Assembly (NCBI GenBank): GCA_028287685.1
Contig: JAQBPE010000362.1
Location: forward strand, 1 to 37,783
Reading direction: 5' to 3'
Length of the DNA stretch: 37,783 nucleotides
Source: Cyanobacteria bacterium RYN_339
GTDB lineage: Bacteria > Cyanobacteriota > Sericytochromatia > S15B-MN24 > JAQBPE01
Under the pieces are notes generated by a model, which did no database searches, was not told the origin of the DNA, and saw only the letters and a program-made list of their open reading frames with translations. Of the stretch, positions 17,371 through 25,874 are shown in pieces (within the stretch, counting starts at the first letter, position 1; every line of letters starts with the position of its first letter). The translations under genes and the position numbers were made by a program.

Positions 17371-18638
17371 AGTCCCTGATTTGCCTGGCCGTCGCCGCCT
17401 CGTTGGCGCAAGACGCCCTGCCCGTGGGCGAGCTGAAGCAGCGCATGGGCAACTACTTCAACGCCTACGTGAAGGACCTGGAGGTGCTCACCAACATCGA
17501 CTCGGGCTCCGGCGACGTAAAGGGCAGCAAGGCCGTCACGGACCTGTTGGCGGCCCAGCTGACGGCCTCGGGCGGCCAGGTGGAGCGCCTGACCAACGAC
17601 AAGGGCACCCACCTGATCGTGCGCTTCAAGGGCCAGGGCAAGAAGAAGCTGTTGCTGATGGCCCACACGGACACCGTGTTCGTGGCAGGCGACGCCGCCA
17701 AGCGGCCTTTCCGGGTGGATGCCCAGCAGCACGCCTGGGGCCCGGGCGTGGGTGATGACAAGGCCACCTGCCTGCAGCTGGTGTACGCCATGAAGCTGAT
17801 GAAAGAGTTGAACTACAAGGGATATGGCGAGTTGGTGCTCTACTTCGACGCCGAGGAGGAGACCGGCTCCGACTTCGGCGAGCAGATCATCACGCGGCTC
17901 GCGAAGCAGGCGGATGCGTGCCTGGTCATGGACACCGCGCGCCCGAACTGGGGCATCGTGGCCCAGCGCAAGGGCTACGCCACCTACCAGATCGACGTGA
18001 AGGGCATCTCCGGCCATGCCGGCAACGCCCCCCACCACAGCGCCAGCGCCACGATGGAGCTGGGGCACGTGATCACGGCGCTCTACAAGCTGGCCAGCCC
18101 CCTGCCGGGCGACCCCCACAGGTTCACGGAAGAAGCCCTCGCGAAGCGCCACGTGCCGGACCGCGGCCAATTCATCCCCGCGAACTCCATCAACGTGGGC
18201 GTGGTGAGCACCCCCAACACCAAGCGCAACGTGATCCCCGACGCCGCTTCCGCCGTGGTGGAAATCCGCTGCTTCGAGCTGGCGGAGTTGAAGCGCCTGG
18301 ACAAGGCCATCCGCGCCATCAAACCCAAGGTCCAGGGCACGAGCATCAGCGTGAAGGGCCAGATCGTGGTGGGGCCGGAGCAGAAGACGCCCAAGGTCCA
18401 GCAGCTGATCGATACCTACAAGCGGGTGGTCAAACAGGCGTACGGTGCCACGGTCACGGAGTGGCTGGCGGGCGGCATCTCGGACGGCAACGTCGCCGCC
18501 CAGTACACCCCCACCATCGACGCGTTGGGCGTGGAAGAGCACGACGAGCACACGGCGCGGGAATGGGTGGACCTGACCACCGTTACGCCGCGCACCGTGT
18601 CGCTGGTCAAGTTCGTCCAGGCCGTGTGCGAACGGTAG
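17367..18638 (+). CDS. M20 family metallopeptidase (glutamate carboxypeptidase-like)
   Basis: 'LLLMAHTDTVF', 'GPGVGDDKATCLQLVYA', 'LYFDAEEETGS', 'KGISGHAGNAPHHSASA'; GTGA overlap with the upstream gene. Confidence 0.9.
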   Translation: MKSLICLAVAASLAQDALPVGELKQRMGNYFNAYVKDLEVLTNIDSGSGDVKGSKAVTDLLAAQLTASGGQVERLTNDKGTHLIVRFKGQGKKKLLLMAHTDTVFVAGDAAKRPFRVDAQQHAWGPGVGDDKATCLQLVYAMKLMKELNYKGYGELVLYFDAEEETGSDFGEQIITRLAKQADACLVMDTARPNWGIVAQRKGYATYQIDVKGISGHAGNAPHHSASATMELGHVITALYKLASPLPGDPHRFTEEALAKRHVPDRGQFIPANSINVGVVSTPNTKRNVIPDAASAVVEIRCFELAELKRLDKAIRAIKPKVQGTSISVKGQIVVGPEQKTPKVQQLIDTYKRVVKQAYGATVTEWLAGGISDGNVAAQYTPTIDALGVEEHDEHTAREWVDLTTVTPRTVSLVKFVQAVCER

Positions 18639-18668
18639 CCTTTCGCGCGGACGCCGGAGGCGCGTGAC

Positions 18669-19499
18669 ATGGACCCTCGGGTGGAGCAACTGGACGCGCG
18701 TGAAATCGACGGCATCGTCGACCTCTCGCAATCCGTAGGGTGGGACTACGCGCCGGCGGAGATCGCCACGGCGATGGCGGCCGGAACGATGGTAGGCGTC
18801 CGGGACAGTGCCGGCGGCCTACTCGCCTGCGCCGGGATCTTCCTCTATCCTAGCCTGGCGTCGCTCGGCCTGGTGATCGTGCGGCCGGAGGCCCAGGGGC
18901 GCGGGCTCGGCCGTCACGTGACGGCAGCGTGCGTCGAGCTGGCAGGCGATCGCCCGGTGGTCCTTGCCGCGACGGAGGCCGGGCGGCCTCTCTACGAGCG
19001 GCTCGGGTTCCACACGGTAGGGACGCTGCACAAGATGTTCGCGGCGACGTGGACGCCCATCGATCAATCAGTGACGGTGGCCGACGGGCTGCCCGACCAG
19101 GTGCAGACCATCGACTTGGATGCCGCCGCGCTCGGCACGTCCCGCGCGGCCTTCCTCGCTGCACGTATCGCCCAGGCCTGCGACCACGTCAGCGTCCGCG
19201 ACGGCGCGGGCGAGACGGTGGGGTTCGCGCTGGCCGTGCAGGCGCCGGAGGTGCGGGTCATCGGGCCCGTGGTCTCGCAGGACGCGGGGACTGCCTTGGC
19301 GCTCGTGGATGCGCTGGCGAGGCGGCATGGGGGGCGTCTGCGGATCGACGTGCCATCGGAACATAACGGCCTCGTCGAAGCGCTGCAGGCGCGCGGCTTC
19401 GTGCTTGACCGGATCGTGCCCGTGATGGCGCTGCGGCCCGAGCGGCTGCCGCAAGGCAATGGAACGCGCTTTGCCATCGCGGCGCAAGCCTTCGGCTGA
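18669..19499 (+). CDS. GNAT family N-acetyltransferase
   Basis: 'LGLVIVRPEAQGRGLGRHVTAACVELA...ATEAGRPLYERLGFHTVGTL'. Confidence 0.85.
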   Translation: MDPRVEQLDAREIDGIVDLSQSVGWDYAPAEIATAMAAGTMVGVRDSAGGLLACAGIFLYPSLASLGLVIVRPEAQGRGLGRHVTAACVELAGDRPVVLAATEAGRPLYERLGFHTVGTLHKMFAATWTPIDQSVTVADGLPDQVQTIDLDAAALGTSRAAFLAARIAQACDHVSVRDGAGETVGFALAVQAPEVRVIGPVVSQDAGTALALVDALARRHGGRLRIDVPSEHNGLVEALQARGFVLDRIVPVMALRPERLPQGNGTRFAIAAQAFG

Positions 19500-19518
19500 C
19501 ACCGCCGCTCGCCGAGGG

Positions 19519-19836
19519 CTAACCTCCGGGATTGCGGAAGTAGGCGCGGAAGCCTGGCTGAGACTTGATGTTCTTCGAGCTCTTGCCTGGAAAGTGCTTT
19601 TGATTGGTCTTGCTGGGGGCGCTCACCTCGCCCGTCGGGGCAGCCGGCGACTCTGGCGAGCTAACGGCGTCGACTTCGTAGCCCGGTTGGCCTTCATGGC
19701 AATTCTTGAACTTCTTGCCGCTGCCGCAAGGACAAGGCTCCCGGCGATTGGTCCTGACCGTGGCGGAGGCTGGACTTGCGGCCGTGACGGCCGTTTCAGG
19801 CAGATCGGACTGGGTGACTTCTTGTGGACTGTTCAT
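19519..19836 (-). CDS. SEC-C metal-binding motif protein
   Basis: 'REPCPCGSGKKFKNCHEG'; internal ATG chosen as start. Confidence 0.8.
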   Translation of the reverse strand: MNSPQEVTQSDLPETAVTAASPASATVRTNRREPCPCGSGKKFKNCHEGQPGYEVDAVSSPESPAAPTGEVSAPSKTNQKHFPGKSSKNIKSQPGFRAYFRNPGG

Positions 19837-20088
19837 GCCTTGCATCCTCACGGGCGCTGCCGGTCTGACTGCACACCGTAGTGGGTGGCGATTATCACGA
19901 TACCACGCCATTGCGGGCAAATCGTTGGCCGCTTGCTCGTCACCTGGCACGCCTGCCAGCCCGAAGGAGGAGGCCGCGGGAGCGCGTTGGATGTGTGTTT
20001 TCTCTGTTATATGTTCGTTAAGGCAAGCAACCCGATGGCCTCGGGCCGGGAATAGTTACGTGGGAAACCAGCTACGCGTGGAGGACAG

Positions 20089-21111
20089 ATGACGACTATC
20101 AACGAGCCGCAACGGGTTGCCAATAGCACAGGCGGCAAGCCCCCCAGCGTAGCCAATCAGGGTGCGGTCGCGCCCGGTGCCGAGCCCCAAACGCCCCCCA
20201 AGGGCAGTTCTGGTGCGGCCGGCAACCAGCCCCTTCCGGCCCAGCGCGCCGCCCCGACCGGCATGACCTTGCCTGCCTGGAGCCCTCCCTCGACGGCCGC
20301 TGCCGCGGTGCCCTCCTACAGCGACACCTTCGGCAACCATGGCTACGTCAAGGACGGCAGCAACCCCGCGATGTTGGGGCTGATGTCCCGCGCGGTCGCG
20401 GCCAACCCGCAGCTTGCCAGCGGTCCCCTCGGCCAAGGCGTGAAGGACGGCCATGTGGGGCCGCAACAAGTGAAGGCACTGCAAGACTTCCTGCAGTCGA
20501 AGGGCTATTCGGTCGGCTCGAAGGGCGTCGACGGGAAGTTCGGGCCCGACACCCACGCCGCGTTGGCGAGCATGTTGAACGGCCAGCCGCCCCAGGCCGC
20601 CAAGGCGGACCCGAAGCCCGCGAACACCGACCCGAAGCCTGCCGCCGTGCCGCCCAAGGGTGAGACGCCTGCCGACCCGGGCAAGGTCAAGAAGGATCCG
20701 GTCGTCCCGCCCAAGGATGCACCCGCCAGCACCCCCACGGACAACCACACCGCGGTCTACGACGTCTCGTCGCACACGGTTACCTTGCCCGACGGCACCA
20801 AGCTGGAGGCCCATTCCGGCCGCGGCGACGCCCAGGACGATCCCAACTCGCAGAACCAGCGCAACAAAGGGACGACGCCAACGGGCGTCTACAAGCTCAC
20901 ACCACGCGAGGCAAGGTATCACGGCGTGGCGGCGCTGCGGCTCACGCCGGTCAACGGCACCAACACCCACGGACGCGACGGTCTCCTGGCCCACACCTAT
21001 ATGCTTGGGCCCAAGGGTGAGTCGCACGGCTGCGTGGTTTTCAAGAACTATCCGGCGTTCCTCAAGGCCTATAACAGCGGGCAGATCAACCAGATCAAGA
21101 TCGTCCCGTAG
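20089..21111 (+). CDS. peptidoglycan-binding plus L,D-transpeptidase/Tlde1-like (DUF2778-type) protein without signal peptide
   Basis: PG_binding_1-like 'VGPQQVKALQDFLQSKGYSVGSKGVDGKFGPDTHAALA'; C-terminal 'TTPTGVYKL...HGRDGLLAHTYMLGPKGESHGCVVF'. Confidence 0.7.
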   Translation: MTTINEPQRVANSTGGKPPSVANQGAVAPGAEPQTPPKGSSGAAGNQPLPAQRAAPTGMTLPAWSPPSTAAAAVPSYSDTFGNHGYVKDGSNPAMLGLMSRAVAANPQLASGPLGQGVKDGHVGPQQVKALQDFLQSKGYSVGSKGVDGKFGPDTHAALASMLNGQPPQAAKADPKPANTDPKPAAVPPKGETPADPGKVKKDPVVPPKDAPASTPTDNHTAVYDVSSHTVTLPDGTKLEAHSGRGDAQDDPNSQNQRNKGTTPTGVYKLTPREARYHGVAALRLTPVNGTNTHGRDGLLAHTYMLGPKGESHGCVVFKNYPAFLKAYNSGQINQIKIVP

Positions 21112-21154
21112 CTTTGAACCGTGGCGCACCCGATACGGGTTCAGTAAAATCGTG

Positions 21155-21640
21155 ATGCTCGACCGCCAAGCGTGCATCCTGGGCGCCTTGTTGGCGATCG
21201 CCTCGCTGGCGCTGCCCGCGCAGGCCAGCGCGCCAGCGCGTTTGCCGCCGGCCGCAGCGGAGCAGGCCTTTGCCGAATGTGGCCTGGTCTTCCTGGGCCA
21301 GGTGGTCAGCGTGTCGAAGGATCCGCTCGGGTTTGACTCGCATGCCCGCGTGCGCGTTCTCGAGGCCTGGAAGGGCAACCCCGGAAGGGAACTGGCCGTC
21401 TCGGGCCAGGGCGGCCCCACTTACCCCGCGCGGATCTTCAAGCCGGGCCAACGGCTTCTGTTCTACCTGGAGCGCTCGCTGAACGGCCGCCAGCCCGGGC
21501 CCATAAGCGTGAACCCACGGGGCGAGGTCCACGCAGACTCGTTCACGGATCGGGTCGTGCCGGAGGCGGAGGCCGGCCCGGAACTCGCGGTCTTGCGGCG
21601 GAAGCGCCGGCGGCCGCGGTCCCCGGCGCACGCTGGCTAG
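21155..21640 (+). CDS. secreted hypothetical protein
   Basis: Signal peptide 'LLAIASLALPAQASA'; 'CGLVFLGQVVSVSKDPLGFDSHARVRVLEAWKGN'. Confidence 0.65.
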   Translation: MLDRQACILGALLAIASLALPAQASAPARLPPAAAEQAFAECGLVFLGQVVSVSKDPLGFDSHARVRVLEAWKGNPGRELAVSGQGGPTYPARIFKPGQRLLFYLERSLNGRQPGPISVNPRGEVHADSFTDRVVPEAEAGPELAVLRRKRRRPRSPAHAG

Positions 21641-21684
21641 CCCGAGACCGGTTCTGCTCGGCGTCGGGCTCCAGGTCGTTGCGC
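21637..21684. repeat. dispersed about 48-nt repeat, copy 1 (intergenic)
   Basis: ctagcccgagaccggttctgctcggcgtcgggctccaggtcgttgcgc, near-identical to 24089-24136. Confidence 0.75.
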
Positions 21685-21710
21685 CAGGTCGGGTTACGCC
21701 TGGCCCTTGA

Positions 21711-22145
21711 TTAGCCGAAGGTCGAGAGCAGGTCGTGGCGCTGGCCGTGGAGGTGGTTGGCGCGCTTCTTCAAGTTCGAGGCCAGCAGCCAAAGGCCCAC
21801 GAACACGGGGATGGCGGCGACCGTGACCCAGCCGGCACTTTCCACGAACGAGCTGCCGATGGAGTACATCACGCCGCCCGCGCCGGCCAGGGCCGCGACG
21901 CCGACGCCGACCCAGGCGGCCTGGGAGCCGAGGCCGCTGCGGTGTTCCCGGCGCGACATCTGCGTGGTGCGGTCGAGGAGGTCGTCGCTGGCGGTCGGGC
22001 CCAGCTGGTCCACGGCGGCCACGTACTGGTCGCGGCTGAACTTGCTGCAAGGCGCAGCGGCGTTGTCGCATGCTTCCTTGAGGCGGAAGGCGCGGCTCAT
22101 GGTCGAGCTGTCGTTGCTGCGGGTACCGGCGATGGCCTTGGACAT
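21711..22145 (-). CDS. small membrane protein, about 2 TM helices
   Basis: Two hydrophobic segments (AAWVGVGVAALAGAGGVMYSIG, WVTVAAIPVFVGLWLLA). Confidence 0.7.
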   Translation of the reverse strand: MSKAIAGTRSNDSSTMSRAFRLKEACDNAAAPCSKFSRDQYVAAVDQLGPTASDDLLDRTTQMSRREHRSGLGSQAAWVGVGVAALAGAGGVMYSIGSSFVESAGWVTVAAIPVFVGLWLLASNLKKRANHLHGQRHDLLSTFG

Positions 22146-22371
22146 GGCTTACTCCTTCTCGCGGTGATCGACCGCTCACTCTTGGATAGGAGCGTTATAG
22201 GGAGCACGCTAACACGCCGCTGACAGGACCGCGCGCCCGCCGTTAAGAGGTTGTTATCTTTCGGGTCGTGGTGCTTAACTGCATCCTCTTGCTCGTTCAC
22301 GCGGCCCCCCGCCCCCTGCCCGCGGGTACAAGGTCGACAAGGCGCCCGGCAGCGAGCGCGGGAGGCACCAA

Positions 22372-22710
22372 ATGTCATCAAAGCCGGCCTTCGTGGCCCA
22401 CGTCGCGGCCCAGATGGAGGGCGCGGGCGAGCTCGTCCGGAAGGCGATGTTCGGCGAGTACGGCATCTACTGCGACGGCAAGCTGATCGTCCTCGTCTGC
22501 GACGACCACGCCTACCTCAAGCCCACCCCGGAGGGCCGCGCGTTGATCCCGGACGCCCCGGAGGCCTCGCCCTACCCTGGGGCCAAACCCTGCCTCGTGC
22601 TAGACGGCGTCCTGGGCGATCCAGACCTCATGCGCGAGTTGGCCGCGGCGACCTCCCGCGCCCTTCCAGCTCCCAAGCCCAAGCGCGCCAAGAAGCCGAA
22701 GGTGCCCTAA
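22372..22710 (+). CDS. TfoX/Sxy N-terminal domain protein
   Basis: 'VRKAMFGEYGIYCDGKLIVLVCDDHAYLKPTPEGRAL'. Confidence 0.8.
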   Translation: MSSKPAFVAHVAAQMEGAGELVRKAMFGEYGIYCDGKLIVLVCDDHAYLKPTPEGRALIPDAPEASPYPGAKPCLVLDGVLGDPDLMRELAAATSRALPAPKPKRAKKPKVP

Positions 22711-22835
22711 GGAGCAAGCTGGTGATGCGGCGTCATGACGTCCGCGGGATGCGGGTGGGTTTGCGCGGCGGTATGAAAAAATTAGCCAGACCCCTTGAAT
22801 GGAATAATTCCCTACTGGAATGCTACGATTGGGCA

Positions 22836-23321
22836 ATGTTCATCGCACGCGCGACCCTGGCCGCTACCCTCGTCGTCGGGCTCGTCGCACCTTCCGCGGC
22901 AGCCGCGCCGGCGCCGGAGGCCCCACTGACCGGGCCGGCGAGCAAGTGGGTTAATCCGAACTGGCTTGATCCGTACTTTCTTTTGCCGGCCGCGCCGCTC
23001 GGCCTGATGGCGGGGTACTTCGTCGTTGGGCGGCCGGACCGGGCCTTGATCGCGCCGGTCGGGTTCTATGCGGCAGCGATCGCCGGCGGTATCGCCGGGC
23101 ATAGCCTTGGCCAACTGGGGTCGCCGTCCGGCGCCGGCCAGAAGGCGTTGAGCGACTTCGTCTTCGGCGCCACGGTGGGCGGGCTGGGCTGGGCGGGCCT
23201 CGTCCTGGTGGACCAGGCGCTGTCCCCCCACTGGGGTGGGCCGTTGCTGGCGCCGGCGCTCTCTGTCGGCCTTGCGGCGGGGATGTTCGGGGTGGGCTAT
23301 AACGCGATCGGCTACCGCTGA
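22836..23321 (+). CDS. hypothetical membrane protein
   Basis: Signal peptide and several hydrophobic segments. Confidence 0.6.
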   Translation: MFIARATLAATLVVGLVAPSAAAAPAPEAPLTGPASKWVNPNWLDPYFLLPAAPLGLMAGYFVVGRPDRALIAPVGFYAAAIAGGIAGHSLGQLGSPSGAGQKALSDFVFGATVGGLGWAGLVLVDQALSPHWGGPLLAPALSVGLAAGMFGVGYNAIGYR

Positions 23322-23347
23322 TCGCGCACGGGAGGATCACGGCACCC

Positions 23348-23788
23348 ATGGACGAGGAAGCACTGGACGCGATGATCGATCGGTACCTACCGCCGGTGGC
23401 GGCCGCCGCACGAGCTGCCATGGCCAGCATGCGCACTCGCTTCCCGGGGGTGCACCTGGTCGTCTACGACAAGCGCACGATGCTCGTCATCGGGTTCGGC
23501 GCCTCGGCCCGCCAGGCCGAAACGCCCTTCTCGATCGCGCTCTACCCCCGCTGGGTCATCTGCTACTTCCTGCGCGGCGCCGGCCTCCAGGACCCTACGG
23601 GGCTGCTCGCGGGCGGCGGCAAGGTCGTGCGCCACTTGCGGCTGACGCGACCGGACCTGCTCGATGACCCCGCCGTTCAGGACCTTATCGACCAGACCCT
23701 TGCCAGGCTCCGCGAGGAGGGGCTCCCCACCCCCGGGACGGGCGATGGCGGCGTGACGCTGAAGTTCAGCGCGACTACCAGGCCATGA
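23348..23788 (+). CDS. DUF1801-like hypothetical protein
   Basis: 'AARAAMASMRTRFPGVHLVVYDKRTMLVIGFGASARQAETPFSIALYPRWVICYFLRGAGL'. Confidence 0.55.
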   Translation: MDEEALDAMIDRYLPPVAAAARAAMASMRTRFPGVHLVVYDKRTMLVIGFGASARQAETPFSIALYPRWVICYFLRGAGLQDPTGLLAGGGKVVRHLRLTRPDLLDDPAVQDLIDQTLARLREEGLPTPGTGDGGVTLKFSATTRP

Positions 23789-23862
23789 GGCCGCCGTCCA
23801 CGGCCCGCGAGAAGGCTGTGGTCGACGGGGCCGGCCTGGCCGTCGGCAGCGTGGTCGGACGC

Positions 23863-24855
23863 ATGGCTTACTCCGTGCAACTGGTGGCGCGCCTGACGGT
23901 CGCCGCCGGGTGCCTCTTCTGGATCCTGGCGGAATGGAATTGGAACCAGTGGTGGTGCATGCCGCCTGCCTTGGTGCTGGCCCTCGTCATTCCTTGGCCC
24001 AAGCGGCTGCCGGCGCAGGCGCAACCCGTTGAGCACCCTGCACGGCTGGTCGGGGAGGCCCTTCTGGTCGGCCTTCTGCGCACGCTGTCTAACCCGAGAC
24101 CGGTTCTGCTCGGTGTTGGGCTCCAGTTCGTTGCGCTGGCCATCGCGGCCCGCACGGGGGAGTGGTCGTTCGAGACGCTGGCGACCCTGGTGTTCTGCTC
24201 GCATATCGTGCACTTCATCTTGAACGCTCGCCAGGTCGAGATACGCTTGGCTCTCACCGCCGGCTGCACCGCCAGGGTTGGCGGCTCCCTCGGCTTCCCG
24301 GCCAAGTTCGTCAGTTACGTCGTGGCTTGGACGGCAATAGCGGCGGCGCTGCTGATGCCATACGGCTTGATGTTGGGCCCGTTCTGGTTGCCCCGCGCGC
24401 TATACCAGGCCATGGCAACTGACGTCCCCGGCTTGTTCCTCGTTTTCCTGGGGCTCGGGGTCGTCCTGACCCCAATCGCCACCTGGCTCGCCCTGCGTCT
24501 ACTTTTCGCGCCGCTACTCACGCTGGATCGGGGGATGACTGCCTGGACGGCGCTTTCGGAGAGTTTCCGGCGTTCCAAGGGTCACTTCAGCACCGTGAGC
24601 TTTCTCCTGGTGGCCCAGGCCATGTTGGTGGCGCTCGGGGCATTCAGTCACGGGCTGGCCCTGCCGATCACCATGCCCATTTGCTCCTGGGCCGGGATCC
24701 TGTTGTACCGGCGCGTTGCCACGCCGCAGCGCGGCGGCCCCGGACAGCGCCGCCGCCTGCAAAGCCAACCAGCGGGCCCGGCAATCGCCGCGGAGTCGTC
24801 CCGCCTCACGCCCTTCGACGTTGTCGATCGGCTGGCAGACGGGTTCGAGGTCTGA
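23863..24855 (+). CDS. multi-pass membrane protein, hypothetical (ORF open from 23785)
   Basis: Several hydrophobic segments; start chosen at MAYSVQLV. Confidence 0.6.
   Translation: MAYSVQLVARLTVAAGCLFWILAEWNWNQWWCMPPALVLALVIPWPKRLPAQAQPVEHPARLVGEALLVGLLRTLSNPRPVLLGVGLQFVALAIAARTGEWSFETLATLVFCSHIVHFILNARQVEIRLALTAGCTARVGGSLGFPAKFVSYVVAWTAIAAALLMPYGLMLGPFWLPRALYQAMATDVPGLFLVFLGLGVVLTPIATWLALRLLFAPLLTLDRGMTAWTALSESFRRSKGHFSTVSFLLVAQAMLVALGAFSHGLALPITMPICSWAGILLYRRVATPQRGGPGQRRRLQSQPAGPAIAAESSRLTPFDVVDRLADGFEV
24089..24136. repeat. dispersed about 48-nt repeat, copy 2 (inside membrane-protein ORF)
   Basis: ctaacccgagaccggttctgctcggtgttgggctccagttcgttgcgc. Confidence 0.75.
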
Positions 24856-24933
24856 GGGTTCGACCTGCTCATTCGCAGAGCGTCGGTGACTACACCCGAG
24901 ACCGTTTCCGGCGTGAGGCCTTCAGGTGGGACG

Positions 24934-25353
24934 TCAGAGTGTGGCGAGCACGCTCGCCAGCCGCTCGCCCAGCTTGCCCCAGCCATCGCCGATCCCCTTG
25001 AAGGCCATCGCATCCTTGGGCAGGAAGCCGTCGTGGTCCAGGTGGAGGATCGTGCCGCCGGAAGCCGACGGGTCCAGGGTCCAGGTCAGGACGGTCTCCA
25101 AGCCGCCGCCGCACCAGGTGTGGGACAGCTTGCTGGGTTCTTCCACGACCAGCACCTCGCAGTGGACGGTGCCGTCCCAGTGTGGGTTGGGCTTGCCTTG
25201 CATGGTGAAGCGGTGGCCGACGATGGGCTTGAAGTCATTGGGCATCAGCCACCGCGCAAGCAGCTCCGACTCCGTCAGGGTGCGCCACACCGTGGCGGGC
25301 GGCTTCGCCAGGTCGAATGCCATCTTGATGGCCTGGGGCGTGCCGGTGGTCAT
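24934..25353 (-). CDS. SRPBCC/AHSA1 domain protein
   Basis: 'FDLAKPPATVWRTLTESELLARWLMPNDFKPIVGHRFTMQ'; ATGA overlap with arsR-type gene. Confidence 0.88.
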   Translation of the reverse strand: MTTGTPQAIKMAFDLAKPPATVWRTLTESELLARWLMPNDFKPIVGHRFTMQGKPNPHWDGTVHCEVLVVEEPSKLSHTWCGGGLETVLTWTLDPSASGGTILHLDHDGFLPKDAMAFKGIGDGWGKLGERLASVLATL

Positions 25354-25667
25354 GGGTCGATCTCCTCGAGCAGGGCCTTCAGGTGCTGGGTGCGATCGAG
25401 CCAGAAGGCCTGGTAGTGCTCGATCCAGTCGATCAGTGGGCGCAGCCCCGTCGGAGCGACCTTGTAGTGGATGAACTTCCCGTTCCGCCGCTCCACGACG
25501 AGGCCGGCGCGACGCAGCGCTTGGAGGTGCTGCGACACGGCTGGCTGCGACACGGCGAAGTCGGCGGTGATCTCCTTGACCGTCGCCTCGCCGCGCGTCA
25601 GCCGCTCGAAGATCGCCCGGCGGGTGGGATCTGCGAGCGCCCGGAAGACTTCGGTCTGGTCGGTCAC
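25350..25667 (-). CDS. ArsR/SmtB family regulator
   Basis: 'FRALADPTRRAIFERLTRGEATVKEITADFAVSQPAVSQHLQALRRAGLVVERRNGK'. Confidence 0.92.
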   Translation of the reverse strand: MTDQTEVFRALADPTRRAIFERLTRGEATVKEITADFAVSQPAVSQHLQALRRAGLVVERRNGKFIHYKVAPTGLRPLIDWIEHYQAFWLDRTQHLKALLEEIDP

Positions 25668-25673
25668 GATCCA

Positions 25674-25698
25674 TGAATAAGCGAATACTTATATGTTG
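25674..25698 (-). promoter_or_regulatory. arsR promoter/operator candidate
   Basis: Minus strand TTGACA-N17-TATTCA with inverted repeat ATAAG-N6-CTTAT between the boxes. Confidence 0.6.
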
Positions 25699-25874
25699 TC
25701 AAGCCTGGGAGGTCATGTCCGTCGGTTCTGGTCGGCAAAGGCGGTCGGAGGCCGTCCACCCCGCGGCTGTCGGTTGCTGGAGTGCGAGGCGGCGGCGGTC
25801 GCCTACTTGGCCGAACGGGCATTCTAGACCGCAACCGGTGCTCGTGCTCGCGGCCAGGGTGGTACCTTGGTGGC

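Noticed and set aside
15889-18731. Long minus ORFs of 414 aa and 467 aa antisense to cyanophycinase-like and M20 genes
   Set aside because: His/Arg/Ala/Gly-rich low-information translations typical of antisense frames in GC-rich DNA; the plus-strand genes have clear motifs.
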